From Actinomycetospora chiangmaiensis DSM 45062 (GTDB taxonomy: Bacteria; Actinomycetota; Actinomycetes; Mycobacteriales; Pseudonocardiaceae): a DNA stretch of 64,000 bases. Below, in pieces: positions 43,182 through 52,125 of this stretch (the first letter of the stretch is position 1; every line of letters starts with the position of its first letter). The stretch covers positions 372,001-436,000 of the forward strand of contig NZ_KB903218.1 in the NCBI RefSeq assembly GCF_000379625.1. The letters run 5' to 3'. The position numbers were made by a program, and so were the translations under genes. The notes beneath the pieces are model-generated. The model made no database searches. It was given only the letters and a program-made list of their open reading frames with translations, and was not told where the DNA came from.

Positions 43182-44075
43182 TCACGCCGACGGCACGTCC
43201 ACCGTCACTGCCTGGACGGCCGCCTCGCGGGCGTCGCGACGGTTGTGCTCCAGGAAGTCCGGCGCGGTGCAGAGGTAGAGCGTGCGGCCGTCGGACCCGC
43301 CGAGGCCGCAGGCGTACACGCCGGTGCCGGGCTCCACGGCGTCGACGATCTCGCCACCCTCGCGGACCCGGACCGCCCGGCCGCCGAGCGCGTCCGCGAC
43401 CCACAGACAGCCCTCCGCGTCGAGGGTCGGTGAGCAGCCGTCGGGGGCGACGACGAGCTGGCCGCCCAGCACCGTCTCGAGGTCGGAGGCGGTCGGCAGC
43501 GGGCCGAACGACGCCCAGTCGCGGCGCGGGCCGAGCGACCCGTCGTCGTGGAGGTCGAAGGCGCTGATCCGGTTGCCGAACGTCTCGTCGACGAGCAGCG
43601 TCCCGCCCGCGACGACGCTGCCGTTGGGGAACCACAGGTCGTCGGCGGCGGCGGTCACCGAGCCGTCGGGGTCGACGCGGTACACCGTGGTCGGGGCGAC
43701 GGCCTCGCCGCCCATCAGGTCGAACCCGAAGTTGCCGACCCACGCGCGGCCGGTGGTGGAGTCGACGACCATGTCGTTGAGCTGCGCCGGCACGCGGTCG
43801 GAGAGGTCGGCGTGCGTCACCACCGAGCCGTCGGCCTCGCGGCGCAGGATCCGCCGGTCGCGCGCGGAGACCGCGAGGAGGCGGCCGTCGGGGAGCCAGC
43901 CGAGACCGGAGGGCTGAGCCGGGATCTCGAGCTCGGTGCGGAGGTCCGTGCCGTCCTCGGCCGCCGAGAACACGCGGTGGGTGTAGAAGTCGACGAACCA
44001 CAGCCGGTCCTCGTGCCAGCGCGGGCACTCGGTGAAGGACATCCCGTCGACGACGGTGCGGATCTCGCGGCTCAC
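43182..44075 (-). CDS. SMP-30/gluconolactonase-family protein
   Basis: A 297-aa six-bladed beta-propeller of the SGL family. It begins with TECPRWHEDRLWFVDF, whose Glu is a metal ligand, and shows the blade motifs LNDMVVDSTTGRAWVGNFG and CLWVADALGGRAV. The family hydrolyses sugar lactones or related esters and needs a divalent metal. The product ends with VTVDVPSA. No nearby sugar pathway genes are seen, so the substrate is unknown. Confidence 0.87.
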   Translation of the reverse strand: MSREIRTVVDGMSFTECPRWHEDRLWFVDFYTHRVFSAAEDGTDLRTELEIPAQPSGLGWLPDGRLLAVSARDRRILRREADGSVVTHADLSDRVPAQLNDMVVDSTTGRAWVGNFGFDLMGGEAVAPTTVYRVDPDGSVTAAADDLWFPNGSVVAGGTLLVDETFGNRISAFDLHDDGSLGPRRDWASFGPLPTASDLETVLGGQLVVAPDGCSPTLDAEGCLWVADALGGRAVRVREGGEIVDAVEPGTGVYACGLGGSDGRTLYLCTAPDFLEHNRRDAREAAVQAVTVDVPSA

Positions 44076-44121
44076 GTGGGACCTCCTGGCCTCGGCGGTG
44101 GGGCGGGAGGAACCTACTCGC

Positions 44122-44529
44122 TCAGAACGGCCGGCGTCGGTGCCCGAGCGAGCCCATGAGCAGGAAGAGCAGCGGGAACATCACGAAGCCCACGGGGTGC
44201 CCGAGCACCGTCAGGGTGACCATGCCCAGGGCCAGCACGATCGGGATGAGCGCGACCGGCCACACCGTCCGCGCGGGCAGGTGGGGCGCCACGGGGACCA
44301 CCTGGCCCGCCGGGGCGAGGTGCGGCTCGGGGAGGTCCCGGAAGAGCGCGTCGAGCTCGTCGCGGTAGACGGCGACACCGGCCGCGGCCGAGCGATCGCT
44401 GTACTCGGCCACGTCGAGCCGCCCGGCCTCGAGGTGTTCGTCGAGCGCCTTCATCGCCGCCGTGCGCTCGTCGTGGCCGACCCGCAGGCGGGGCGTCTCG
44501 GCCGGCCGGTCCGCCTGCTCGTCGTCCAT
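44122..44529 (-). CDS. DUF1707 membrane protein
   Basis: A 135-aa protein. The DUF1707 domain at about residues 14-66 contains LRVGHDERTAAMKALDEHL and GRLDVAEYSDRSAAA, ending LFRDLPEP. Two membrane helices follow (about 88-108 and 112-128) before a short basic tail. The domain is common in Actinobacteria with unknown function. The ATG at 44529 is 47 bp after the frameshifted SDR gene. Confidence 0.8.
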   Translation of the reverse strand: MDDEQADRPAETPRLRVGHDERTAAMKALDEHLEAGRLDVAEYSDRSAAAGVAVYRDELDALFRDLPEPHLAPAGQVVPVAPHLPARTVWPVALIPIVLALGMVTLTVLGHPVGFVMFPLLFLLMGSLGHRRRPF

Positions 44530-44576
44530 GTCCCCATGGTGCGCCCGGATCGCCCGCCGTGGCGTGAGGTCGACGT

Positions 44577-45297
44577 TCAATTCTGCGCGGTCGGCCGGAC
44601 GACGATCTCGCCGACGTCCACGCCCGCCGGCTGGGCCATCGCGAAGGCCACCGCCCCGGCGACCGCGTCCGGCGGCATCGCGATCTGCGCCATCCGCTCC
44701 TGGTAGGCGGCTCGGACCTCGGGGGTCGGCCACCGTGTCGACGAACTCGGTGGCGGTGAAGCCGGGGGAGACGGCGGTGACCCGCAGGTGCGGCCCGGCC
44801 TCCTGGCGCAGCCCCTCGCACAGGGTGCGGACCGCGTTCTTCGTGGCGGCGTAGACGACCTGGTCCGGCACGATCCGCAGCCCGGCGGTGGAGACGACTG
44901 CGACGAGGTGGCCGGCGGACTGCGCCCGGAACACGGGCAGCGCGGCGGCCACGCCGTGCAGCACGCCCCGCAGGTTGACGTCGATCATCTCGTCCCACTG
45001 GTCGGGGCCCTGTGTGTCGAGTGGGCCGACGTGCGCCACCCCCGCGTTGGCCACGAACACGTCCAGCCGCCCGAACTCCGCCACGGCGAGGTCGACGAGC
45101 GCGGCCACGTCCTCCCGACGACGGACGTCGGTCGGCCGGGTCCGCACCGCGCTCCCGAGCTCGGCCGCCAGCGCCTCGAGCCGGTCCGCCCGCCGGGCCC
45201 CGAGGATGAGCCGGGCGCCCTGGGCGGCCAGCAGCCGGGCGGTCGCCGCCCCGATCCCGCTGCTGGCGCCGGTGATCACGACGACGGGTGCGTCCAC
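44577..45297 (-). pseudogene. SDR-family oxidoreductase with 1-nt insertion
   Basis: A classical SDR with TGASSGIGAA, VANAG and the catalytic YAATK. The frame is shifted in a run of five G (plus strand 44721-44725). Removing one base restores a family-like C-terminus, AAYQERMAQIAMPPDAVAGA ... EIVVRPTAQN, and a stop at 44577-44579. In the sequence as given, the frame runs on into the DUF1707 gene. It diverges from the tetR gene at 45370 across a shared operator. True mutation and sequencing error cannot be separated here. Confidence 0.78.
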
Positions 45298-45318
45298 GGT
45301 GTCCTCCTCGGATGCGAT

Positions 45319-45348
45319 AGGGCTATCACTCGCTAGAGTAACAGCCCT
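45319..45348. promoter_or_regulatory. Candidate operator between divergent SDR and tetR genes
   Basis: AGGGCT (45319-45324) and AGCCCT (45343-45348) form a 30-bp inverted repeat; a second small palindrome GATAGGGCTATC lies at 45316-45327. Position in the 72-bp divergent spacer is typical for a TetR site controlling both genes. Confidence 0.5.
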
Positions 45349-45369
45349 CTCACATCGGTGGAGGTGATC

Positions 45370-45972
45370 ATGCCGGGAGGACCGCGGCAGCGCGGGCGCT
45401 ACCACCACGGCGACCTGCCCTCGGCGCTGCTCGACGCCGGGCTGGAGCAGCTCGCGACGACGGGCCCGGCCCGGTTCTCGGTCGCGGAGGTGGCCCGGCG
45501 GGTGGGGGTGAGCACGGCCGCGCCGTACCGCCACTTCACCGACCGCGACGGGTTCCTGGCGGCTGTCGCCGCACGCGCCGCCGACCGGCTCGCGACGGCC
45601 CTGGCGGCCGCCGCCGACGGGGAGGACGACCCACGCGACCGGCTCGCCGCGGCGGCCGGCGCCTACGCCGCGTTCGTCGCCGAGCAGCGCCTCGGGATCG
45701 ACGTGATCTTCTCGCCGGCCCTGCGCGGCGCGCGCGACGCCGACCTCGCGGCGGCGGGCCGCGCCGTGATGGGGCGCTTCCTCGAACCCGCCCGCGAGAT
45801 CGCCGGGGACGACGCGCTGGAGCTCACCGAGCAGGTCGTGGCCCTCGCCCACGGCTACGCGACGCTCGACGCCGACGGCTTCCTCACCGCCGACCGCGTC
45901 ACCGACGCCCCGACCGCCGATCGCGCCCGCCGGGCGGCACGCGCGCTGATCGACGGTGTCGCAGGCCGGTGA
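45370..45972 (+). CDS. TetR-family regulator
   Basis: A 200-aa TetR protein with a clear helix-turn-helix (FSVAEVARRVGVSTAAPYRHFTDRDGFL) and a TetR_C_33-like ligand domain (YAAFVAEQRLGIDVIFSPAL). ATG 45370 was chosen over the GTG at 45358 because of its spacing from GGAGG. It diverges from an SDR gene that it probably represses. Its 3' end abuts the truncated lysR remnant on the opposite strand. Confidence 0.88.
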   Translation: MPGGPRQRGRYHHGDLPSALLDAGLEQLATTGPARFSVAEVARRVGVSTAAPYRHFTDRDGFLAAVAARAADRLATALAAAADGEDDPRDRLAAAAGAYAAFVAEQRLGIDVIFSPALRGARDADLAAAGRAVMGRFLEPAREIAGDDALELTEQVVALAHGYATLDADGFLTADRVTDAPTADRARRAARALIDGVAGR

Positions 45973-46465
45973 TCGGGGTCGGCTCGCGCGTCGCGCGTCG
46001 TCGCGCACGATCTCCGTCGGCCGGACGACCAGGTCGGCCACGTCGTCGCCCGCGGGGGAGGGGCGGACCCGCAGCCGGATCCCGGGCGCGCGGCGGGCGA
46101 GGTCGGCGAGCAGCGGGCGGAGCAGGACGACCGCCACGTAGTCGCTCGTGGCGATGGTGAAGGTCCGCTCCGTCGTCGTGGGGTCGAACGGCGCCCGCCG
46201 GCCGAGCACCTCCTCGATCCCGGCCATGGCCACGCGGACCGGCTCGAGGAGCCCCTCCGCCACCGGGGTGAGCGCCGAGCCGCGGCCCCGACGGACCGAC
46301 AGCGGGTCGTCGAAGTGCGCCCGCAACCGCGCGAGCGAGCCGCTCATGGCGGGCTGGCCGACGCTCATCCGGCGCGCCCGCCGCGGAGACGCTGCGCTCG
46401 GTCAGCAGCGCGTCGAGCGCGGGCAGCAGGTTGAGGTCGACCCCGGCCAGGGAGGTGGCGCGCAC
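45973..46465 (-). pseudogene. Truncated and frameshifted LysR-type regulator
   Basis: The N-terminal helix-turn-helix is readable (VDLNLLPALDALLTERSVSAA, then MSVGQPAMSGSLARLRAHF) if one extra base is removed from the CCC run at 46377-46379. About 85 residues of effector domain follow (TFTIATSDYVAVVLLRPLLADL ... ADLVVRPTE). Homology then ends about 30 bp before the convergent tetR stop, leaving roughly half of the expected 300 aa. A NodD-like subgroup member is suggested. Confidence 0.72.
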
Positions 46466-46478
46466 CGGCTCATCCTCC

Positions 46479-46815
46479 CTACGGCAGCAGCTCGAACCGC
46501 TTCGCCTCGTGGCGCAGCTCGTCGCGGTGCTCGGGGGCCGCGATGGCGATCAGCTCCCGGGCGCGCTGGGCGATCGACCGCCCGCGCAGCGAGGCCACGC
46601 CGTACTCGGTGACGACGTGGTCGACCGTGTTCTTCAGCGTGGTGACGACGCTGCCCGCGGTGAGCTGGGCGCGGATGCGCGACATCCCCGACGACGTGGT
46701 CGCGGGTCTGCGGCTCACCCTGACCGATCGGCACGATGACGTCGGCGCCGGGCGGGACCAGCTCCCGCAGGCGCGCGCGGGCCTCGTCGGGGGACATCGC
46801 GGCGATCACGCGCAC
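46479..46815 (-). pseudogene. Internally deleted acetyl-CoA hydrolase / CoA-transferase remnant
   Basis: The first 30 codons (VIAAMSPDEARARLRELVPP ... VIVPIGQGEP) and the last about 70 (SRIRAQLTAGSVVTTLKN ... VTEYGVASLRGRSIAQRARELI) match the two ends of a 4-hydroxybutyrate CoA-transferase/acetyl-CoA hydrolase of about 430 aa. About 300 central codons are missing, and the two parts lie in different frames. The junction is near 46715. Confidence 0.68.
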
Positions 46816-47050
46816 CGCGTACCCCGGCCGGTCCGTCGGTCCACCGCGCGACGCCGAACACCACACCCGACTCCCGCCTCTCGCGTCCGCCCGCCGCGTG
46901 GGGTGATAGCGCGTCGCTGGGCCGTGTGAGTGAACGACACGCCGACTCCGGTTGCGCACTACTCGATGTGATCGACCCGCGTCACGCCGCTGACGTCCGT
47001 CCGTCCTCGGCCGATAACCGGCTCGTCGAGGGATACGGCGAGGGAGTGGT

Positions 47051-47230
47051 ATGACGCAGGTGCAGGAGCCGTGGGTGGTGGTCCTCTCGGACCCGCAGAC
47101 GGGCGGGATCGAGAGCTTCGGGCCCTATTCGCGGGAGGAGGCGGAACGGCTGCGCCTGTGGTGCTCGGCCGAACTCGACCTCGACGACCTCGGTGACGTG
47201 GTCGTGCTGGCCGCCCGGATGCGGACGTGA
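47051..47230 (+). CDS. Small acidic protein of unknown function (59 aa)
   Basis: An ATG preceded by GGGAG opens a 59-codon frame. The product has a Trp-containing beta-like start (EPWVVVLSDPQTGGIESFGP) and an acidic helix (YSREEAERLRL) before an LDDLGDVVVLAARM end. Its TGA overlaps the next GTG (GTGA), which supports real translation. No family recognised. Confidence 0.6.
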   Translation: MTQVQEPWVVVLSDPQTGGIESFGPYSREEAERLRLWCSAELDLDDLGDVVVLAARMRT

Positions 47231-48039
47231 ACGGCGCGGGGTGGCTCACGCCGCGTCGGGTGGTGGTGGTCGACGGCGGGATCGGGCGGCCGTCGTCGAC
47301 CCACGTCCTCGCGGAACGGACGGCGACGGCGGTCGCCACGGCGCTGCGGGCCGCGAGCCCGGCCCTGGTGACGACGGACCGCGTGCTGCCGCGCGACCAC
47401 GCCGTCGACATGACGGCCGCGATCGTCACGGGCCGCACGCCGCCGGCCCTGACCGCCGCACTGGACGCGGTGCGCGGGGCCGACGCGGTGGTGGCGGTCG
47501 CCGGGCCGACGGCGCTGCTCGCGGCCTTCCTCGGCCTGGTCGAGGACTTCCGCGACGTGCCGGTCCTGGTCGTGGGCCCGGTCGGCGGGCTCCGGCTCCC
47601 GGGCGCGGCGGTGGTCGTCACGCCCGACGAGCTCGCGGAGGCGGTCGTGCGACGCGACGTCGGGCCGACGATGCCGTCGGTGGTGTCGCCGGCCCCGCCG
47701 GAGGAGGACCTTCCCGACGAGGGGTGGACCGTCGCGCTGCGCCACGGCGAGCGCGGGGAGTGGAGCGAGGCCGCGCGGCTGCTCGGGGCGGTCGTCGAGG
47801 ACGATCCCTCGACGACGATCCCGCGCATCCTGCTGGTGGAGGCGCTGATGTCCTCCGCGCAGTGGGGCCCGGCCGCCGCGCACCTGCGGCGGCTCATCGC
47901 CGACCACCCCGCCGATGCCTACGCGGAGTTCCTGCTCGAGCGGTGCGCCGCTCAGCTCGGGTCCCACTCCAGGGTGGTGGTGTCGAGCGAGTCGAGCAGG
48001 TCGAACCAGGGCCCCGTCCGCGGCAGCTCGAAGCGGTAG
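47227..48039 (+). CDS. FMN-reductase-like domain fused to a TPR-like region
   Basis: A 270-aa protein. Residues 10-140 resemble the CE1759-type NAD(P)H-dependent FMN reductases (VVVVDGGIGRPSSTHVLAERTA; ALDAVRGADAVVAVAG). The usual flavin-loop region is shortened. From about residue 165 there is a helical repeat region like TPR (LRHGERGEWSEAARLLGAVV; SAQWGPAAAHLRRLIADHP). The last 29 codons overlap the 3' end of the convergent acyl-CoA dehydrogenase gene. Translationally coupled to the 59-aa gene. Confidence 0.6.
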   Translation: MNGAGWLTPRRVVVVDGGIGRPSSTHVLAERTATAVATALRAASPALVTTDRVLPRDHAVDMTAAIVTGRTPPALTAALDAVRGADAVVAVAGPTALLAAFLGLVEDFRDVPVLVVGPVGGLRLPGAAVVVTPDELAEAVVRRDVGPTMPSVVSPAPPEEDLPDEGWTVALRHGERGEWSEAARLLGAVVEDDPSTTIPRILLVEALMSSAQWGPAAAHLRRLIADHPADAYAEFLLERCAAQLGSHSRVVVSSESSRSNQGPVRGSSKR

Positions 48040-49709
48040 AAGAACCGGGCGGCGGACCGCTTGCCCGCGGCGAACGCGTCGTCGCGGGTCCCGACGGCCA
48101 CGAGCTGCTCCAGCCAGATCCAGGCGGCGACCACGTGGCCGACCGCCTCCAGGTAGACGCTCGCGTTGGCCAGGGTGACGTCGGGGTCCCCGGCCGCGTG
48201 CAGCGTCGCCGTGGTCTTCTCGATGCGTACCAGCGCGGCCTCGAGCGCCGCGGCGTACTCGGGGTACTCACCCGCCCGCTCGATCGTCGCGCGGATCGTC
48301 CTGAGCAGGAGCTCGAGCCCGGCGCCGCCGCGCATCACGGCCTTGCGGCCCAGCAGGTCGATCGCCTGGATGCCGTGCGTGCCCTCGTGGATCGGGTTGA
48401 GGCGGTTGTCCCGGTAGAACTGCTCGACCGGGAAGTCGCGGGTGTACCCCGAGCCGCCGAGCACCTGGATCGCGAGGTCGTTCGCGGCGAGGCACCACTG
48501 CGACGGCCAGCTCTTCGCGATCGGGGTCAGGACGTCGAGCAGCAGCGCGGCCTCGGCGCGCGACCCGTCGTCGGGATGGGTGTCCTTCTCGTCGACGAGG
48601 CGCGAGCAGTACAGCCCGAGCGCCATCCCGGCCTCGGCGTAGGCCTTCTGCGCGAGCAGCATCCGCTTGACGTCGGGGTGGCGGGCGATCGGGATCATCG
48701 GCGTGGAGACGTCGCGGCCGCCGACCGCGCGACCCTGCGTCCGGGTGAGCGCGTACTCCCGCGAGTGCAGGTAGCCGGTGACGCCGAGGGCCGTCGCGCC
48801 CATCCCGACGCCGACCCGGGCCTCGTTCATCATGTGGAACATGGCGGCCAGCCCGCCGTGCTCGGCGCCGACCAGCCAGCCGACGGCCCCGTCGTGCTCC
48901 CCGAAGTTCAGCAGCGTGTTGACGGTGCCGCGGTAGCCCATCTTGTGGTTGATCCCGGCGAGGACGACGTCGTTGCGCTCGCCCCCGTCGAGGACCCGCG
49001 GCACCGCGATCAGGCTGATGCCCTTCACACCCGCCGGCCCGCCCGGGATCTTGGCCAGCACCAGGTGGACGATGTTGTCGGTGAGCTCGTGCTCGCCGCC
49101 GGAGATCCACATCTTCGTGCCGAAGACCCGGTAGGAGCCGTCGTCCTGCGGCTCGGCGCGCGTGGTGATGTCGGCGAGCGAGGAGCCGGCCTGCGGCTCG
49201 GACAGGCACATCGTCCCGGACGTGGTGCCGTCGAGCATCCCCGGCACCCACGCGTCGATCTGCTCGCGCGTGCCGTGGGCGAGGAGCAGGTTGACCGCGG
49301 CCGTCGTCAGGAACGGGTAGGAGGCCGTCCCGATGTTGGCGGCCTGGAACCAGGCGAGCGCCGCCCGCGCGACGGTGAACGGCAGGCCGGTGCCGCCGTG
49401 CTCGGCGGGGACCGACGCGGCGATGAAACCGGCCTCCGCGAACGCCCGGATCGCCTCCTGCACGCCGTCGACCAGCACGACCTTGCCGTCCGGGCCCTGG
49501 TGCGGCTCGGCGAGGTCGGCGGCCCGGTTGTGCGGCTCGAAGCGCTCCGTGGCGATCTGCTCGGCGAGGTCGAGCACCGCGTCGATCGTCTCGCGGTCGT
49601 GCTCGGCGAACGGGGCGCGGTCGAGCAGGTCGCCGACGCGCAGCCAGTCGTGCAGGAGGAAGTCCAGGTCGGCGCGGTCGAGGATCCGGGAGGTCACGCC
49701 GCCCATCAT
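47952..49709 (-). CDS. Acyl-CoA dehydrogenase (FadE5/DmdC-like)
   Basis: A 585-aa acyl-CoA dehydrogenase of the long type with an extra C-terminal helical domain. It shows MCLSEPQAGSSLADI (FAD/substrate site), a KMWISGGEHEL segment, and NPIHEGTHGIQAIDLLGRK, which holds the catalytic Glu. The enzyme introduces the alpha,beta double bond in acyl-CoAs. Starts at ATG 49709 or the next codon. The neighbouring PucR gene is transcribed in the same direction from upstream. Confidence 0.9.
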   Translation of the reverse strand: MMGGVTSRILDRADLDFLLHDWLRVGDLLDRAPFAEHDRETIDAVLDLAEQIATERFEPHNRAADLAEPHQGPDGKVVLVDGVQEAIRAFAEAGFIAASVPAEHGGTGLPFTVARAALAWFQAANIGTASYPFLTTAAVNLLLAHGTREQIDAWVPGMLDGTTSGTMCLSEPQAGSSLADITTRAEPQDDGSYRVFGTKMWISGGEHELTDNIVHLVLAKIPGGPAGVKGISLIAVPRVLDGGERNDVVLAGINHKMGYRGTVNTLLNFGEHDGAVGWLVGAEHGGLAAMFHMMNEARVGVGMGATALGVTGYLHSREYALTRTQGRAVGGRDVSTPMIPIARHPDVKRMLLAQKAYAEAGMALGLYCSRLVDEKDTHPDDGSRAEAALLLDVLTPIAKSWPSQWCLAANDLAIQVLGGSGYTRDFPVEQFYRDNRLNPIHEGTHGIQAIDLLGRKAVMRGGAGLELLLRTIRATIERAGEYPEYAAALEAALVRIEKTTATLHAAGDPDVTLANASVYLEAVGHVVAAWIWLEQLVAVGTRDDAFAAGKRSAARFFYRFELPRTGPWFDLLDSLDTTTLEWDPS

Positions 49710-49756
49710 GCCGCCGCCCCGCTCCCGTCAGCACCTTCGCGAGGAGCGCGCGGCCG

Positions 49757-51010
49757 TCAGCGCCCGGCGCCGAGCCAGGCACAGGCGAGCAGGGCCAGCT
49801 CCACGTCCAGGCGGTCGTCCCCGACCGGCCGGCCCCGGACCTCCTTCGCCCGGCGGACCCGGTACTTCACCGTCGAGGGGTGCACGCCGAGCCGGCTCGC
49901 CGTGGTGGCGTTGCTGCCGCCGGTCGCGAGGAAGACCCGCAACGTCTCGCGCAGGCGGGCGCAGGTGCTCCCGGGCTCGGCGAGCGGACCGAGGACGCGC
50001 CGCACCCAGGCGGTGGCGGCGTCGAGGTCGGCACAGAGCAGGGCGACGGCCCCGACCTCGTCGAAGAGGGTCACGGCCGGGGCGTCCTCGCCGGCCGCGA
50101 GGGTCACGGCGCGGGCCCGCAGCGCCTGCTCGTGGGTCACCCGGAACCCGTCGACGTCGGCGGCCGGGGCGCCGCACGCGACCCGGACCGCCTCACCGCC
50201 GCGGCGCACCACCCCCGACACGGTCTCCCGGGACACCTCGACCACCCCCGGCAGCCACACCCAGGCGCTCGTGGTGTCCCACGGGACGACGAGGGCCCGG
50301 CCGGTCGCCCCCAGCGCCTGGGCCAGGGCGTCGGCGCACCGTTCCAGGGCGACCAGCGCCGGGCCCGCCGTCGGCTCGTCGGTCCACAGGACCAGCCCGA
50401 GGTGCTCCCGGGCGAAGCGGTAGCCGAGGACGGACTCGATGGCGAGCCGGTCGTCCGCGCCGACCGGGGCGCGGCCGTCGAGCACGTCGCGGATGCGGGC
50501 CACGCGGATCGCGTGGCGGTTCTCCAGCCAGCGGTCCCGCTCCGCCTCGTACACCGCGACGACGTGCTGCGAGACGTGGTCGACGTACTCGAAGACGGTC
50601 AGCACGACGTGCTGCGACACCGCGGCCACGTCCTCGGGCCCCACGCAGGCGAACGCCCACTCCATGAGGTGCGCCTGGCCGAGGCGGTAGGCCCGCACCA
50701 GGGCGTTGACGGGGACCCCGCGCTGGGCGAGTCGCCGGGCGTACTCCACCGCGGCCGGCGGCGCCTCGATCCGTCGCGGCGGCAGGCCGTGCGCGAGCAT
50801 GTGCACGATCGTCTCGACGTTGCCCTCGACGCTCGCCCCGAGCAGGTCGATCAGACCCGGGTCGCCCCGCAGCTCGTCGATCCGGGCAGCGAGCAGGTCT
50901 CGGATCGCCTCGCTGATCTCGCCCCGGTGCCGGGCGAGGGCCGCGGCCACGGCGGCAGCGGGGGCGGACCCGTCGTCGTGCCGGGGCAGCGTGCCGCCGA
51001 GCTCCTGCAC
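49757..51010 (-). CDS. PucR-family transcriptional regulator (CdaR-like)
   Basis: A 417-aa regulator. The N-terminal region is RsbRD-like (VNALVRAYRLGQAHLMEWAF), followed by a GGDEF-like fold region, and the C-terminus has the PucR helix-turn-helix (FLATGGSNATTASRLGVHPSTVKYRVRRAKEV). The start is GTG at 51010. It diverges from the esterase-BVMO pair, which is the likely regulon. Confidence 0.85.
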   Translation of the reverse strand: MQELGGTLPRHDDGSAPAAAVAAALARHRGEISEAIRDLLAARIDELRGDPGLIDLLGASVEGNVETIVHMLAHGLPPRRIEAPPAAVEYARRLAQRGVPVNALVRAYRLGQAHLMEWAFACVGPEDVAAVSQHVVLTVFEYVDHVSQHVVAVYEAERDRWLENRHAIRVARIRDVLDGRAPVGADDRLAIESVLGYRFAREHLGLVLWTDEPTAGPALVALERCADALAQALGATGRALVVPWDTTSAWVWLPGVVEVSRETVSGVVRRGGEAVRVACGAPAADVDGFRVTHEQALRARAVTLAAGEDAPAVTLFDEVGAVALLCADLDAATAWVRRVLGPLAEPGSTCARLRETLRVFLATGGSNATTASRLGVHPSTVKYRVRRAKEVRGRPVGDDRLDVELALLACAWLGAGR

Positions 51011-51156
51011 GCGACCACCACCCTGTGACTCCCGCCACCACGACCCTAGCTCCCCGCCCGCGGACGAACCAGGGCCCGCGCTTGGTCCCCCGGGGACGAA
51101 GCGGTCCCGGTGTGGTCCGGGTCACGGTGGAACCTCCCCACGACGGAGGTGACCGA

Positions 51157-52122
51157 GTGCCCCTGCACCCCGAGGCCCAGGCCCTGTTGGACGCGCTGGC
51201 CGAGATGGGCAGCCCGCCGTTCGAGTGCATGACGGTGCCGCAGGCCCGCCAGGCGACCGCGGCGTTCCTGGATCTGCAGCCACCGGCCGAGGAGGTCGGC
51301 ACCGTCTCGGACCGGGCGATCCCGGGGCCGGCGGGTGACATCCCGGTGCGCATCTACGTGCCGGGTCGGGGCGAGCGCAGCGACGGGGCGGGCGGAGCGG
51401 GGGAGAAGGTCCGCGGCGTCCTGCTGTACTTCCACGGCGGCGGCTGGGTGATCGGCGACCTCGAGACCGTCGACCGGCCGTGCCGCAGCCTCGCCAACGG
51501 CGCGGACGTCGTGGTCGTCTCGGTGGACTACCGGCTCGCCCCCGAGCACCGGCAGCCCGCGGCGTTCGAGGACTGCCTCGCCGCGACCCGGTGGGTCGCC
51601 GAGCACGCCGACGAGCTGAACGTCGACCCGACGCGGCTGGCGGTCGGCGGCGACTCGGCGGGCGGCCATCTCGCCGCCGCGGTCTCCCTCCACGCCCGTG
51701 ATCACGGCGGTCCCGCCATCGCCTTCCAGCTGCTGATCTACCCGGTGACCGACTTCGCGTTCACCACGCCGTCGCACGCCGAGAACGGCGAGGGCTACCT
51801 GCTGCAGCGCGCGACGATGCAGTGGTTCTGGGCCCACTACCTCGGCGCCACCGACCCGGACAAGGACCAGACCGTCTTCCCCGCCCGCGCCGCCACGTTC
51901 GCCGACCTGCCGCCCGCCTTCGTCGCCACCGCCGAGTTCGACCCGCTGCGCGACGAGGGCGAGGCCTACGCCGCGTCGATGCGCGCGGCCGGCGTCCCCG
52001 TCACCGCCACCCGCTACGACGGCATGATCCACGGCTTCCTCTGGACCCTCGGCGCCACGCCGTCGGGGGCCCGGCTCGTGGACGACTCCGTCGCCGCCCT
52101 GCGATCCGCCCTGGAGGCGTGA
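51157..52122 (+). CDS. HSL-family alpha/beta esterase
   Basis: A 321-aa hormone-sensitive-lipase-type carboxylesterase. It has the HGGGW oxyanion motif (YFHGGGWVIGD), YRLAPEH, the nucleophile GDSAGG, the acid in EFDPLRDEG and the terminal His in HGF. GTG 51157 was chosen because GGAGGT sits six bases upstream. Four bp separate it from a Baeyer-Villiger monooxygenase; together they could turn a ketone into an ester and cleave it. A 146-bp region with three GGTCC repeats (51084, 51103, 51114) separates it from the divergent pucR gene. Confidence 0.9.
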   Translation: MPLHPEAQALLDALAEMGSPPFECMTVPQARQATAAFLDLQPPAEEVGTVSDRAIPGPAGDIPVRIYVPGRGERSDGAGGAGEKVRGVLLYFHGGGWVIGDLETVDRPCRSLANGADVVVVSVDYRLAPEHRQPAAFEDCLAATRWVAEHADELNVDPTRLAVGGDSAGGHLAAAVSLHARDHGGPAIAFQLLIYPVTDFAFTTPSHAENGEGYLLQRATMQWFWAHYLGATDPDKDQTVFPARAATFADLPPAFVATAEFDPLRDEGEAYAASMRAAGVPVTATRYDGMIHGFLWTLGATPSGARLVDDSVAALRSALEA

Positions 52123-52125
52123 GGA

